A DNA stretch of 64,000 nucleotides from Scalesia atractyloides. Taxonomy: Eukaryota > Streptophyta > Magnoliopsida > Asterales > Asteraceae. Below are positions 34,612 through 46,813 of the stretch, one piece after another (position 1 is the first letter of the stretch; the number at the start of each line of letters is the position of its first letter). The translations under genes were made by a program, and so were the position numbers. The DNA lies in NCBI GenBank assembly GCA_947069175.1, contig CAMTDV010000017.1, positions 53,205,137-53,269,136 of the forward strand, read 5' to 3'. Under the pieces are notes generated by a model. That model saw only the letters and a list, made by a program, of their open reading frames with translations, was not told the origin of the DNA and searched no databases.

Positions 34612-34984
34612 TGTAGGACCGATCCTTGATGCTAAGGAACCTAAATTTGATAGCTAACGTCCATAATAGCGGAAATATTACGTCGTGTTTACCAATAGAC
34701 AAGATTTAATCAGTTAATCGTCAGTTTTATTAATCAAACATTCTGGTTACAAACTGACAGAGCTTCGCCTCCAAGATGCCAAAGTTACAAATGAATGAGG
34801 CTATCTAGGTATTTATAGAGACACAAGTTCGCCCTAGGGGACTCAAGGCCGAACATGTCTTATATGATACTTCATGGGCGAACTTGGCTATTACAATCAT
34901 AAATACTTCATATACCTAGCCTATTCAACTCTTATACTATACAGACTCGATATAAGACTAAGACATAGACATTATGCACCAACA
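34612..34984 (-). repeat. Element B 5' LTR
   Basis: 373 bp with the same ends as the 3' copy. The palindrome segment of the 3' copy (about 17122-17170) is shortened by 28 bp near 34838-34848. The TATA region on the minus strand is at 34811-34820, a few bases downstream of a CGAACTTGTG half-site. Confidence 0.93.
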
Positions 34985-36379
34985 GTTTCAAGTTCAACTT
35001 AATGACCTTGAATACATTTTATTTTTAAAACCTTCAACTTTCACATTTTTATCATTTGATTTTGTAAAAATCCACTTAGTTGATCAAGTCCAAGTTAATG
35101 ACCTTGATTAACCAAATATGTCAAACGAGTCCAAATTAATGACCTCGATTTGAAAAACCATTATGGACAATTTGATGTTAAAGTTTCAAACTAATGAAAT
35201 TTGACATATTTTTCAGATTTTCTTACCAGACTTCGAAGATCCGTTCTCCAACATTGGCTCGTTGAAACTAATGTAGAAACAAAATCTTTTTGTATTTTAG
35301 AAAGCTTATGCTAAACACACTGAAATTTTTTTTGATTTTTATCTTGAAGAGCAAGTAAAGTATTTACATAATCTTTAACAAGTAAAGTAAATTATGTACA
35401 AACATATTTACAGATATATTTTTGTGAATTTGTGTCTAAGGATCATATCAGTTGTTTGAGACATATCACCAGTACCGTTGACCTTTTTGAGACTTTAAGT
35501 TTTAAACTCGTTTACCTAGATTGTCGATATGTTTGTCCACTTACACTTTATCACATTTCTCAACTGTTCCAAGATATGTTAAGTATGAATTATGAAAACT
35601 TGACTTAACTGAGTTTCCCACTTCTTGAATATACTCCCGAATCCAGATTCCCTAGATTTTATCTTACAGGTGAATATAGCGTAATTGATATCTGTATCTG
35701 GGTTGTGCGAGGCCTTGAGAGCTCAGGTTAGTACTACCGTACAGACAAAGAGATGAAGGCTTGTCTTTAAAGGTGTGTTCCAATTAAGGAATCTTTTAAG
35801 CACTGCAAATGATTAGATCTTTCGATTCTTTTCAAGTTTTGCATGCTATTTTGGGGTTTTTAGCAAAAGCATTATAGAAGTTCAAGGCTATTGCTTCCGC
35901 AAAATCAGAAGAACTTGTATAATACCCCAGATATCAACTATCTATAAAGACCTCGTATCTCAGAATCAGGCAATCCTTCAATCGAAATTTCGGAGTACTA
36001 AGTCCATATGTGTTAATCAACAAGTTTAAGCAGTTGCGAAATTTAGTTTGTATCTCGGAAATAATTTACTGAACGTTTAAAGTCTTCGACACATCCACAG
36101 TAAGACTTGTTTATCACTTTTAAACTTTACAATTCTTTAGCATATGTGTTAGTTCACTGATGTACTATCATTTCCTTTTTGACAACCAAATTCTTTTTTC
36201 CTTTTTCAATATTTTTGTACTTTTGAATTTTTCAATGTTTTAGAATTTTTAACTTGTTTTTCATATGTTTTTGATTTTTCAACAATTTTTAAAATTTTCT
36301 TACTACCCCTAAAATCAAAAACATATTTTTGGATTTTAGATTTAAAGAAATTCTTTTAAAAATGTAACAAACCAATGTG
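34985..36379 (-). other. Conserved noncoding block after pol, element C
   Basis: Starts (at 34985) with the second GTTTC of the B target duplication. It is collinear with 21180-22500 of B: the inverted repeat (GTTAGTTCACTGATGTACTATCA, partly decayed, 36145-36170), the CCCCAGATATCAACTATC region (35925) and the TCCAAGTTAATGACC motifs (35090-35150). No palindrome cluster and no extra ORF follow. Confidence 0.85.
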
Positions 36380-36730
36380 GATCCCGAGAATTCGTCGTCC
36401 TATCCTTTTGTTTTCAACTTCTGCATCATCACCTGACAACTGAACAAACCATTAAACTTTGTTAACCTCAACTTGTAAAAACCACTTCTAAGAATCACTT
36501 GTAGGAAATCATTTTAAATGATTTTTCAGTATAACAATCAGTGTTCTGTTTAACGGCATGGATTTTCACAGATTTTTAAACATTCTTTTCAATTTTTTTT
36601 GTTCAACCACTTGTAATTTTAAAAACGTCAAAGATTATGACTTTCTAGATAAGTTAAATACTCATGGAGCTCTGCTATCCTGTATCAAACTTTGATAGAG
36701 TGGATCTTGGGACTCCTGCACATGAAACAA
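36380..36730 (-). pseudogene. Element C pol deletion scar: protease start joined to RNase H end
   Basis: After the gag stop the minus strand has the CAG site (36716-36718) and a few codons alignable with the pol start (ending DSRAP), then breaks. At 36380-36560 it has degenerate sequence alignable to the RNase H C-terminus of A, including the final DDEFS-like codons (near 36395). About 3.3 kb of pol seen in A and B is missing, so protease, integrase and RT are deleted. Confidence 0.75.
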
Positions 36731-39700
36731 CTATTTGAAAAATGAAACCCAAACCATTTTGGTTTCGGGTTTGACATGATAAGCATCATAACCATATTCT
36801 AACTCTTCATCGTAATCATACTCTTCATCAAACATTTCGTCCAATGTCGATTCTGAAAACGTTTTTACCTTTTCTTTATTCGTTGGTTTGATTATTGACT
36901 CGGTTAATTTGACATTTTCAGTTTTGTCAGCAACAGACGTTGGTTTTTCAGATGATGAAAGCCTTTTCTTAGCAACCCATGATTGTAGTTTGCTTCTAGC
37001 TTTCTTGATATAGAACCTAGAATCTTTGATTTTATTAAACCTTGAAGTTTCACCTTTTTCAAATGTTGAGTTTTCAAACTTTGACACAGTTTTAGGTTTC
37101 ACTTCTTGTTTAGATTTATAGTTTCTTTTTGACTCTGTGACAGATTTTACAATCTTTGATTGTTTTTGCTTTTCATCTTTTGATTTAGTTTTTCTTCGAG
37201 GAAACACATGCTTTAAATTCAAACACTTGCGTGCAATATGTCCAACAGTATTGCATTTAAAGCAAGTCCGATTATCAGAAACATTTCCACTAGTGAGTTT
37301 TACTCCACTTGTGGACTTTGTTTTAGCGTTGTCCCGAAGTTCTTTTTCTTTCTTAAATTCATCATTCGATTTCTTACCAATCATACCTTCTTCTTGAACC
37401 GTATTTGTCCCATACACAAACTTCATGTGTTTACCTTTGTATTCATGAAATGGCGACTTCTGGTTCCTTCTCGGTTCATCTTCATTTTCTTCCAAACCCA
37501 AACCTGCTCTCCTGTTCTCAGGAAAATCACCACCAAACTTTCGATAATTGTTAGCATTTTCTTCCAAACCCAAACCTGCTCTCCTGTTCATCTTCATTCT
37601 TTTCTCATTTTTTCTCAAGATCATCTGATGAAACTCTATAAGTTTGAAAAATTTATCAAGTTGATCCTCTTTCAAGTTCCGAATCGGAAAACTATCATCG
37701 AAGTATAATCTATCAGATTCCTTAATCTTGTACATGACAACATTAGGATCATCACTTAGATCATGGTTTGATGATTTATCGTCATCTTCAGATTGTGATT
37801 CCGAGTTGTTCAAACTTGATTTGTCGCTTTCAGAGCTGCCTTCATCAGAATCATTTCCTAACACATTTTTAACCACATTTTTTACCACTGCTTCATTGTC
37901 ATCATTTGATTTCGTAAAGTCTACGTCAATGTTCTCAGGCAATTTATTTTTCTTTTCTGACAAAATGAGTAAATTAAATGCCTTTTCAATCTCATCATCT
38001 TTCTTGCAGGAATAACTTGCAAGAAGTGGTGGAGGGACACTTCCGTATTCTTTACGCTTTGATTTATCACCATTTTCCTCCAATTTAATCGTAGATAAAA
38101 TGTGATCAATGACATACGCGTTTGTGATGTAGCTCTTTAGAAGCTGTCTTACCCGTTCCGTTTCTATCTTTATGTCGTGAAGCTCATGCTTTTTCTCAGC
38201 AATTGTATTAATGTACATGTTAATTGCCTTTTGTTTTTCAATTACAGTTGCATTGAACATTTTGACATTAGCATTTAGCTCACGATTAGCATTATCAACA
38301 TATTTGTATTTGCTTGATATTTTGTCATAAGCTTCTTTTATGGTTCTGTATTCATAACGAAAGTTTTCGCTGTGTACAGTCAACTCTCTTATGACTTTGA
38401 CTTTACCAAGATATGGTTCATAAGGACTTGCGCATTTTGTGCAAGGTTTTTCAGCCTCCACAATTTTCACAACTTCCTTTTCAGACATTTTTACCTCATA
38501 TTTTACCTTTTCTGCCTCTGATTTCAAAGCTTCTTGCCTTTGCATCTCAAGGTAAGCTAACTCTTCTTCCTCAGCTCTCTGCCTATAACCTTCCAAAATG
38601 GCGTTTTCCAAAGCAGCGTCAACATATGATGTATCAGATTCATCCACTAACTCCACTATCATAGCAACACCAGTTTTCTTTCTGATGTATCTATTCCAGT
38701 CAAAACCATCTTCTTCATGATTGGCAACAAGAGCTTGTTTGGCTTTCTTTGCAGGTTTATCTTCTACTTCGACTTGTGTTCTCTTTGGATATGGCTTGTA
38801 TTGAAGAGCTTTCTTGTAGTACTCATTGTTGCTGCCGAAAGGATTTTGAAGTGTCCTTTCTATCGACACCTGAAGCATGTGACTTTAGATTTGTCAAATC
38901 CAAGCTTGTTGCTTGAATTAACAATGTCCCTTCCAGTGAGAGCCACAAATTTGGAAACTCTTCTGATAATGGATGCAAGGCTCCATTTGATATCCATTAG
39001 CTCCAATTCGTCTTCGTCCACCTGATCATAATCTTCGGCGGTCATCCTTGGCAATCTTTCCAGCAACGAGACTTTCATATGATTCAAGAACAGTAGCAAG
39101 AAGTGCTATGTGTTGTTTAGCCACCTTTTCAGGAAATACATTCTTCAAATCAACTGCTATATTGCATTGGAAAACATTTGAATCAGCACTAGCTTAGTTT
39201 GTCTGATTTTGGAATGATGAGCTTGAACTTGCACTTGTATATCTAGCATATGGAGAACTTTGACTTGGAGAAGAATTTGTATTTGCACTAAATGTTGTTT
39301 GAATTTTTGGGCTTTGAATCGGAGTATCTGGAATGCCTCCTTTGTAATAAACACCGACATCTTGAACAACATTTGCATTCTTTGATTTTGCAATCTTCAT
39401 CAATTCCATTTCATGTCCTTCCAATTTGTCTATGAAGGATGACAACTTGAAATGTCTCCAAGATGGACTATTCTTCAGAATCGTCAGATATGTTGTCCAT
39501 TCTCCTTCTAGAAATCGGCCAACTTCTCGATTTCTTCTTTATTAGACCTTTTGATATCATGTCTTCGCATTTGGGCCATAAGGTGACAATATCTATCGAT
39601 CATCTGCTTCATTGTTTCACCTTTAATCATCGTGAAGATCTCGAATTCTTTTTTGATTAAAGCCTTTTTGCTTTTGATCATTTCATCACTTCCTCTGAAT

Positions 39701-40105
39701 TTTTTACAAAGAGAATTCCATAATTCTTGCGAAGTATCATATTCTGGTAATAATATCAAGATATCTTCCTTCACTGATTGTTATATCAAGCTGATCATTT
39801 TCTTCTCTGCAACGTAGTTATCTTTGTCGGCATTTGAAAACTTGTTCAGCGGAAGACCTTGATCACGCTCATCCTTTGGCCATTTGTAACCATCCTCAAC
39901 TGCAACCCAGCTGTTGAATTGATTCGCTTGTATCCAATTCACAAACTTTTCTTTCCATCCTTCAAATTCATCCATGCTCATTAGCTTTGGCGGTTTCGAC
40001 GTAGTACCCATTTCGTTGTCGATATTCATCGAGGTTCGCCGCAAGAACATTAGCGTTTGATGAAGAAGCCATTTGAGAGACGAACACGTTGTGGAAATCT
40101 TCCAT
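36731..40105 (-). CDS. Element C gag; last 715 codons open
   Basis: The start codon at 40105 gives MEDFHNVF. The frame shifts at about 40020 and again at 39780, 39500 and 39157-39100. From 38878 to 36731 it is continuous. Blocks: KPPKLMSMDEFEGWKEKFVNW, MKEDILILLPEYDTSQELWN, FDWNRYIRKKTG, a coiled-coil-like region (38400-38100), acidic Ser/Asp-rich stretches (37860-37730), and the second zinc knuckle CFKCNTVGHIARKC (37223-37264). The first knuckle (38865-38890) is broken: it stops after CFRCR and lacks the last Cys. It ends VWVSFFK with TAG. A 34-bp direct repeat is inside (37484-37517 and 37556-37589). With pol gone, this is the only gene of C. Confidence 0.88.
37484..37589. repeat. 34-bp direct repeat in C gag
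   Basis: 37484-37517 and 37556-37589 share 34 bp including CTTCCAAACCCAAACCTGCT, 72 bp apart. The spacing is a multiple of three, so the protein carries NRRAGLGLEEN twice without a frame change. A and B have it once. Confidence 0.9.
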
Positions 40106-40792
40106 TTTGCCAATCTGAAGACTTATCTGATAATACGATAAAAAACACTCGAAATTTGATTAGAAATGGACAAGTTTGGTCGAACTTGTGTGAAAACAAC
40201 TGTTTGATTTCAGCTTTCACAAGTTCGGTCGAACTTAAATGAATGAAAATCAGATTTTGATTAATCACAAGTTCGGTCGAACTTGTGAATGAGTTTTAAG
40301 AACAAACTACAAGTTCGGGCGGACTTAAGCTTGAATTTCAAGAGAAAACTAAGTTCGGGCGAACTTAAGTGAATCTTCACTAGAATTATATCAAGTTCGG
40401 TCGAACTTGATACAACTTCAAGAAAAAATCAACAAGTTCGAGCGGACTTAAGCTCAAAATCTTGAAAAACTAATCAAGTTCGGTCGAACTTGATTAAAAA
40501 CTCAAAGAATTTCAATCAAGTTCGGTCGAACTTAGTGTTAAGTTCGGCTGAACATTGCTTCCAAAACATAGTTTTTGCAACTTTTTGATATCAAAACCTT
40601 TGAATTTGATGTCCAATCTCTCAGGGGTTTATCTATGATGTATTTTACATGACATATTCACTTTTTAGCTGATTTTGTCCATGAAATCATCAAGTATTTG
40701 AAAATGTTTAGGAAAATGATAGAATGGAGATGAAATAGAGAGATTTTTGTCTTGATTCCAGCAAATTTAGGTATCCAGGCTCTGATACCACT
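40106..40792 (-). other. Element C leader with palindromes and primer site
   Basis: Primer site at 40778-40790 (TGGTATCAGAGCC on the minus strand). Nine or more dyads between about 40165 and 40560, e.g. 40265-40288 (TCACAAG/CTTGTGA arms), 40389-40412 (TATCAAG/CTTGATA) and 40471-40496 (TAATCAAG/CTTGATTA). They are spaced at roughly 40-55 bp. Confidence 0.9.
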
Positions 40793-41228
40793 TGTAGGAA
40801 CGTCTACGAATAGCACGGGAACCAAAATTTTTTATCTATTGTCCGATTAGGCGGAAACTAACGACAATTTAACCAAATAACAAGAATTACTCATTTAAAT
40901 GTTGTTTTCATTGATCTAAAGTTCAAGACATTCGAGAACTGGATCTGACAGAGCTTCGCCGTCTCTGTGCCAAAATCCCTCCACACTTACAAATGAAATC
41001 CCAAGGCACCTATATATAGTGTTACAAGTTCGCTGGTGAGGGATAGGCCATGGGGTAAATTCACCCTAACTTGACCTAGTCAAGTTCGGCCAAACTTGGC
41101 TTCTCATAAACCTTCATGGGCGAACTTGACTAAAACTTATCTTAAATATGCCTCGATTCTAACAGTTTAAGCCCTATTCCCTCAAACTTGATACATAATG
41201 ACGTAAGCAACAAACATATGCACCAACA
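40793..41228 (-). repeat. Element C 5' LTR
   Basis: 436 bp, plus-strand TGTAGGAACGTCTACG to ATGCACCAACA, uninterrupted. The TATA box CTATATATAGG lies on the minus strand at about 41009-41019, next to GCGAACTTGTAACA. More dyad copies are at 41060-41130. It is followed by AGGTA (41229-41233). Confidence 0.93.
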
Positions 41229-41417
41229 AGGTAATCACAAGTTCGACCGAACATGTTCTCAAGAAAAATTCTGAAATTTTCATACAAGTTCGCCTAAACA
41301 TGGTGAAATTGAATCTGAACTTTGTTTTCTGCTTAAGTTCGACCGAACTTGTCAGTTTGTTAATCAATTTTCCAGTGTTTTGAACGTGTTTTCAGTTAAA
41401 ATCGCCTGATTTTCGAG
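41229..41417 (+). other. Element A leader, second part
   Basis: Continues 13589 after element C. Dyads at about 41236-41252 (ACAAGTTCGACCGAACATGT) and 41334-41352 (TAAGTTCGACCGAACTTG). It ends just before the gag ATG at 41418. Confidence 0.85.
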
Positions 41418-43716
41418 ATGGATGATTATCATAATGCTTTTGTTACGGGAACAGCTCAGGCTTCATCATCAAATGCGAACGCAAATGCAAATGCGGTAAA
41501 CCAGATGAATCTGGATAACAAGATGAGAACTTCTGTAAAACCGTCAAAGTTGATGAGCATGGATGAGTTTGAAGGCTGGAAAGAAAAGTTCGTGAACTGG
41601 ATTCAAGCGAATCACTTCTACATTTGGGTTGCGGTTCAAACTGGATATACATGGCCAAAGGATGAACGTGGTCAAGATCTTGCATTAGTAAAGTTTACGC
41701 CTGAACATAAAGATGCTTATATGGCTGAGAAGAAAATGATCAGTCTGATACAGCAATCAATGAAAGAACACATCTTGATCTTGCTACCTGAATGCGGTAC
41801 GTCACAATTGCTGTGGAATGCTCTTTGTGCTAAATATCTGGGAAGTGCCGAGATGATTAAAAGCAAGAAGGCTTTAATCAAGAAAGTGTTTGACATTTTC
41901 ACAATGATCAAAGGCGAAACCATGAAGTAGATGATCAATAGATATTGTCATTTGATGGTTCAAATGCGAATACACGATATACATAAAACTGATGAAGAAA
42001 CAATTGATAAGTTGGCTGATGCACTTCCTGAGGGGGAGTGGTCGACCTACTTGATGGTATTGAAGAATAGTGTGAGTTGGATGCATTTCAAGCTATCATC
42101 TTTCATTGACAAGTTAGAAGTACATGAAATGGAGTTGCTAAAAATGGCCAAATCAAATAATGCAAATGTTGTGCAAGATGCAGGTGTGTACTACAAAGGA
42201 GGTGTTCAAGAGATTTCGAATCGGAAGATTCAAACGGTGTATAGTGCAAATATGAATCATTTGTTCCAAAGTCAACTGAACACTCAATCATATCCTAGTT
42301 ATGATCAGAGTCCTCCGAACCTAGGATATTCGAGTATTGGTTCAAATTCACAGTTTTAGAACCAAACTAATCAGTCAAATCAGACAAATCAATATGGATC
42401 TGATCCAAACGTATTTCAGTGCAACGTTACGGTCAATCTGAAGAATGTTTTCCCTGAACAAGTAGCCAAACAACATATAGCGCTACTTGCAACCGTTATT
42501 TAATCATATGAAAGCTTAGTTGCGGGGAAGATCGGAAATCCAGAGATGACAACTGAGGATTACAATCAGGTTGATGAAGAGGAATTGGAATTAATGGATA
42601 TTAAGTGGAGCTTAGCATCGATTATCAGAAGGGTCACAAAGTTTGTGGCGCTCACTGGAAGAGACATTGGAAACTCGAGTAATAAGCTTGGATTTGATAA
42701 GTCAAAAGTAACATGTTTCAGATGCAGAAAAAGGGGCATTTCAAACGCGAGTGCACAAATCAAGAAGCAAGCGGCAACCAAAGTCCTTTCAGCAACAACA
42801 ATGACTATTACAAGAAAGTGTTGCAATACAAGCCATATCCAAAGAGAACTCAAGTTGAAGTTCAAGATAATTCCTCAAAGCCAACCGATAAAGCTCTAGT
42901 TGTGTCTCACGAAGACGAAGGTTTTGATTGGAATAATTACATTGGCAAGAAGACTGGTGTTGCTTTGATGGCAGAGATCGTGGATGAATCAGAATCGATG
43001 GTTGATGATGCGGCTCTTGAGAATGCGATTCTAGAAGATTAACTGCAAAGAATAGAGGAAGAGGAAATGATCTATCACGAGACAAAGATGAAGAACATTA
43101 TCCCTCCTAACTTTAATTCTAGTTTTGCAGGTTGCCTTAGAAATACATCGTAAGAGAAAGTGGTTGAAGAAAAGAAACCAGAAGTCGAGGAGGTCATTGA
43201 CGTGACAGAGGAGATGAACAAAGAAAACCTCACCAAGATTGCTGACAAAGCCATGATGGCTAATCTGAAACAGGTGGGTTCAGAGGTAAAGGTTATTGAA
43301 ACGAAAGTTGTGAAAGTTATGAAGGTTGAAAAACCTTGTGAGCAATGTGTTGAAAATCTCAAATCATAAGCGAACTGAATGTGCGTAACGAAAATTTTAG
43401 ATACGATTATCGCACGATGAAAGAAGCTTATGATAAGATAAAAGGCACTTATTGCAATGTTGAAAAAAGCTAATTTAGAACAAGGTGCCACAATAATAAT
43501 GTTAAAAGCAACGGTAATTGAAAAACAAGAAGCAATTAATATGTACATAAACACCATTGCTGAAACAAGACAAGAGATTCAAGATATGAAAATTGAAACT
43601 GAAAGAGTTAGACAACTTTTGCTCAGTTATACGACTAACACATATGTCATCGATCATATTCTTCCAACGATTTCATTGGAGGAAAATGGTTTGAAGCCAA
43701 AAGGTAAGAAGCATGG
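41418..43716 (+). pseudogene. Element A gag, N-terminal part
   Basis: ATG at 41418 (MDDYHNAFVTGTAQASSSNA). Capsid blocks KPSKLMSMDEFEGWKEKFVNW, YMAEKKMISLIQQSMKEHIL and MIKSKKALIKKVFDIFTMIK. In-frame stops at 41928, 42357 and about 42500. The first zinc knuckle (42711-42760) is split over two frames (CFRCRK / KKGHFKREC). The FDWNNYIGKKTG block is at 42920-42960 and a coiled-coil-like region at 43440-43700. It is cut at 43716 by F and resumes at 52055 (CATGG shared). Confidence 0.9.
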
Positions 43717-44111
43717 TGATGATGCATATGTCTGTTGCCTACATCATCATATAAAGTCGAGTCTGTGTATAGGAGCGAAATGTTAAGTTTATGTGTCATG
43801 AGATACAAGTTCGCACGAACTTGTATGGTGCATGAACAAGTTCGCCCGAACTTGTCCATGGCACATTTCGAGCAAACTTGTTCTCCTATAAATATGTGAC
43901 TTGTGTTCTCATTTGTAAGATTCAGAGATTTTGTGTACTGGACGGCAAAGCTCTGTCCGGTGTTTCTAGGATCTGTAACGTCTACACATTTATGAAACAG
44001 TGATTAAACAGTAATGAACTTGTATCCAATGTCGCCTATGCAAATGGATTCCGCACGTTTACCTTAGGTTTGCCAAATTAGGACCCGAACGATCCGTACA
44101 ACGGACCCTCA
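43717..44111 (+). repeat. Element F 5' LTR
   Basis: Starts TGATGATGCATATG (the 3' copy has TGTTGATGCATAGG) and ends ACGGACCCTCA. Dyads at 43803-43826 (ATACAAG/CTTGTAT arms) and 43831-43860 (a 30-bp dyad with one mismatched pair beside the non-pairing centre), a decayed third at about 43867, then the TATA box CTATAAATAT at 43886-43895. It differs from the 3' copy at around 20 places by eye. Confidence 0.93.
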
Positions 44112-46813
44112 GTTGGTATCAGAGCTTCAGAAGCTCTGCGTGTAATCGTTGATTGAATCGGACAAGTTTTGGTGAAATCGAATCGATTTTCGATTGATTT
44201 TGGACTGTTACGACTAGTTTCAGTGAGTCGTTTTATGATTTCTAATTGATTCGATTTGATTCAGTTGAAGGTTCATACATTTCGAACTGAATCGGTTGAA
44301 TTTTGATTCGTTTTGTGTGTGACGATTGTTCATTGCGGTTGATTTTTGATTGATTGCAAACTGTTTTTCATGTATAAAATCAACTAAAAGTTTAAGCATT
44401 TTGTTCACTATCTCTAAATCGATAAGTTTTGGTGTGATTTTAATGAGTTCAAAAGAGTATCGGACAAATTTCGACAGAATCAGATTGAATCAATTTCAGT
44501 CTATTTTGATCAAGTTTCATCTCATTTCGGTGTATCAATTGAAGTTTTTGGACTGTATTTGATCGATTTTCGTTTGCTTCAGTTGAGTTTCTGATTGATT
44601 CGAATCATTTTTGGTGATTTTCGATCAAAACGTTTTGGACATTTTCGGTTATATGAACTCGAACTTAGACATGTAAAAACAAACTGAGTTGCAGATCTAA
44701 ATCGGAACGAGATGTGCTGTTAAAAAACGAATTGAATGTTTGATTGGTATTCATGTTATGGTTCGGATCTTAATTGAGAAGTTGTGTTTGATCGACTAAG
44801 GGTAAAAAGAAAGAGAGTTTTTTTGTGTAAATCGCAGTTTGTTACTCAAAATTTGCAGGATAGTTGCAGGTTTTCATAGAATTTATCTGTTATTTTGAAC
44901 TCATAGGGTTTTACATGATAGATGTGGTGTTATGAAAACTTTTGGTTTGTGAAAAGGTATTAGGTTTGAATAATAAAAAATCAATTAAAAAGCTTGACAC
45001 TTCATGGTTTCGAATGTTAATTTTCTTAAAAAAAATGAGTGGTACATAGTAATTGAGAGCTGACATTTTAAAAAGTTGATTGTGATTGTTTTGAAAAAAG
45101 AAAGTTAGAGAGTATTTGGAAAAGATTTTGTCCTCGGATACGAGCGTTTCAAATACAAGTTCTGGAGAATCATTTTACTCTACAAAGAGTGATCAGTCAA
45201 ATAAAACGAATTTATCAGATACAAATCCGAGGACAAAAGAGAGGATAGTTAATAAATCGATTAATCAAACAGTTAAAGAATTCAAGAAAGTAAAATTTTC
45301 AAGTAAAGTTTTTATCAAACTGTTTGAATATAAAAAAAAGTGTGAATGCTTGTTTACTTCAGATGTTAATGAATTTGGTAAACCTAAATAAAGAGTGGAT
45401 TGGGTTCCAATTCATACCTAATTGAAGTTTGTTTGAATGTACAGGATAACCAAGCTTCAAGCCAAATGTCATTTCAAAAGAAGTGGTTATTCATGTAGAT
45501 AGACAGGATTGATATTCCACACTAACAAAATGGTAGTCTCACATTCACATTCGTAAAACGTCATTAAACGGTTAAAGTGGAAGATTCTTATTTTCGATTT
45601 CAAAATATCAAAAACATTGAAAAACGAAAAATGAGAATACTTGTGCGAAAAGAGGAAATGATAGTACATCAGTGGACTATCAGTGCATGCTAAAGATATG
45701 AAGTGTTTAAAATGGTTAAACAATCTCACTAAAGATGTGTCGGTAGGCTCAGCTAGACTAATGGTTTTGCGAAAACGATACAAACCTAAAAAGAAAAGCC
45801 TAGTTCTAGTGAGAAATGTGGTTAGTTTTGTCCTTCGTGATTGTGTACCTACTCGGTAATCGCTGAATGCTGAAAAGCATAAAAACCGGTTAGTTTGTGA
45901 ACTTTCACATCTTACTGAAAAAGTCACTGTGATTGTGTTTTCATTTTCAAAAGATTTAAACTTTTATTTCTTTATTTTGTTTAAGCATTAGACATCCTCT
46001 GCGTATATGAAAGTATCGAACTGGATGTTAGTGCCTAAACGTTTCTTCATTATTTTTGTTGGTGTTTCGTTTAAATCTTGGATCACCTCTGTGTATATGT
46101 AAATATCGAATTAGCGGTTAAGATCTAAACAATTTCAACTTGTTTTTAATTTCTTAATTTGTTTAAACATTGGACTTTCTCTGCGTATCGAAAGATCGAC
46201 CTGATTGTTAATGTTTAAACATTCTGCGTTATTTTCACACATATGACAGTTGATGAAAGTTTAAAGGCATTACTTGAGTCAATGTATCACATTATGAGGG
46301 GATATGCTGAGATCGTGGGGTCCATAAGAATTTAGTGCACATTAATGTACTTTAATGTATCGGTAAGCATTACGAAAGTTTTTAGATTGAGTTTAAGTGG
46401 ACAACAATACCGACAATCCATGTGAATTGTTTAAACTAAATGTTTTCTTAGATCAACGGTGCACCTGATATGTCTCAGTAAACTGATATGATCCTCTAGC
46501 ACTTTTTCTCACAAAAATATAAACCGTAAATATTACATTTCAGCATGTTTACATTTCTGCATTCAATATAAAAAATTCAAAAATATTTTGTTTCAAAATC
46601 TTCCATGGAAACCCGATAATGTTGAATGTGAGCTGGACCAACAAGACTGCTAAGAAACTGTTTATGTGTGGATACATGTGTTTGTTCTTAAACGTCAAAT
46701 CATAGAGATTCAGAGCATCATTCAAGGGGGAGACTACGGTTTCACTTGAAGATGTTATCCAAGGCAGTTCAAGACTAAACATCACAGATTTCTAGCTATG
46801 TCCAAGGGGAGAC
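44112..46813 (+). pseudogene. Element F left unit: leader, gag remnant, 3' noncoding block
   Basis: The primer site TTGGTATCAGAGCTTC follows the LTR at 44113. A long noncoding leader (44130-45110) is rich in TTGATTGATTTTCG-like sequence. A 91-codon Ser/Lys-rich frame (45116-45391) ends shortly before a degenerate gag-end motif (WVPIHT, 45400-45415) comparable with WVSLFK of relatives. Then comes the conserved post-pol block with the TGATAGT/ACTATCA inverted repeat (45659-45682), and a polypurine tract CCAAGGGGAGAC at 46802-46813. No pol. Confidence 0.75.

Larger units (their letters stand above)
16898..34984 (-). mobile_element. Element B: most complete Sirevirus-type Ty1/copia element
   Basis: The LTRs at 34612-34984 (5') and 16898-17298 (3') are flanked by GTTTC on both sides (16893-16897 and 34985-34989). 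Internal order on the minus strand: primer site, palindromic leader, gag (split by remnant E), protease, integrase, RT, RNase H, conserved noncoding block, palindrome array, extra 3' ORF, polypurine tract. It is the youngest-looking coding copy, with a continuous 461-codon integrase stretch, but gag, protease, RT and the extra ORF carry stops or shifts. Confidence 0.94.
13590..41228 (-). mobile_element. Element C: pol-deleted, gag-only Sirevirus-type element
   Basis: Minus-strand element with a 5' LTR at 40793-41228 and a 3' LTR at 13590-16493 (split by D). The target duplication AGGTA is at 13585-13589 and 41229-41233. Its own parts are leader (40106-40792), gag (36731-40105), a deletion scar with the first codons of protease and the end of RNase H (36380-36730), noncoding block (34985-36380 and 16507-16897) and a polypurine tract (16494-16506). 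Protease, integrase and RT are missing, and there is no extra 3' ORF. It would need enzymes supplied by relatives. B and D are inserted in it. Confidence 0.92.

Noticed and set aside
37238..37708. 156-codon plus-strand frame
   Set aside because: Antisense shadow of the C gag; its Phe/Ser/Leu-rich composition is the complement of the Lys/Glu-rich gag.
43075..43557. 160-codon minus-strand frame with apparent hydrophobic segments
   Set aside because: Antisense of the A gag coiled-coil region; hydrophobicity comes from complementing Lys/Glu codons.
45487..45927. 146-codon minus-strand frame
   Set aside because: Lies across the conserved noncoding block, is not kept in the other copies, and has no recognisable domain.
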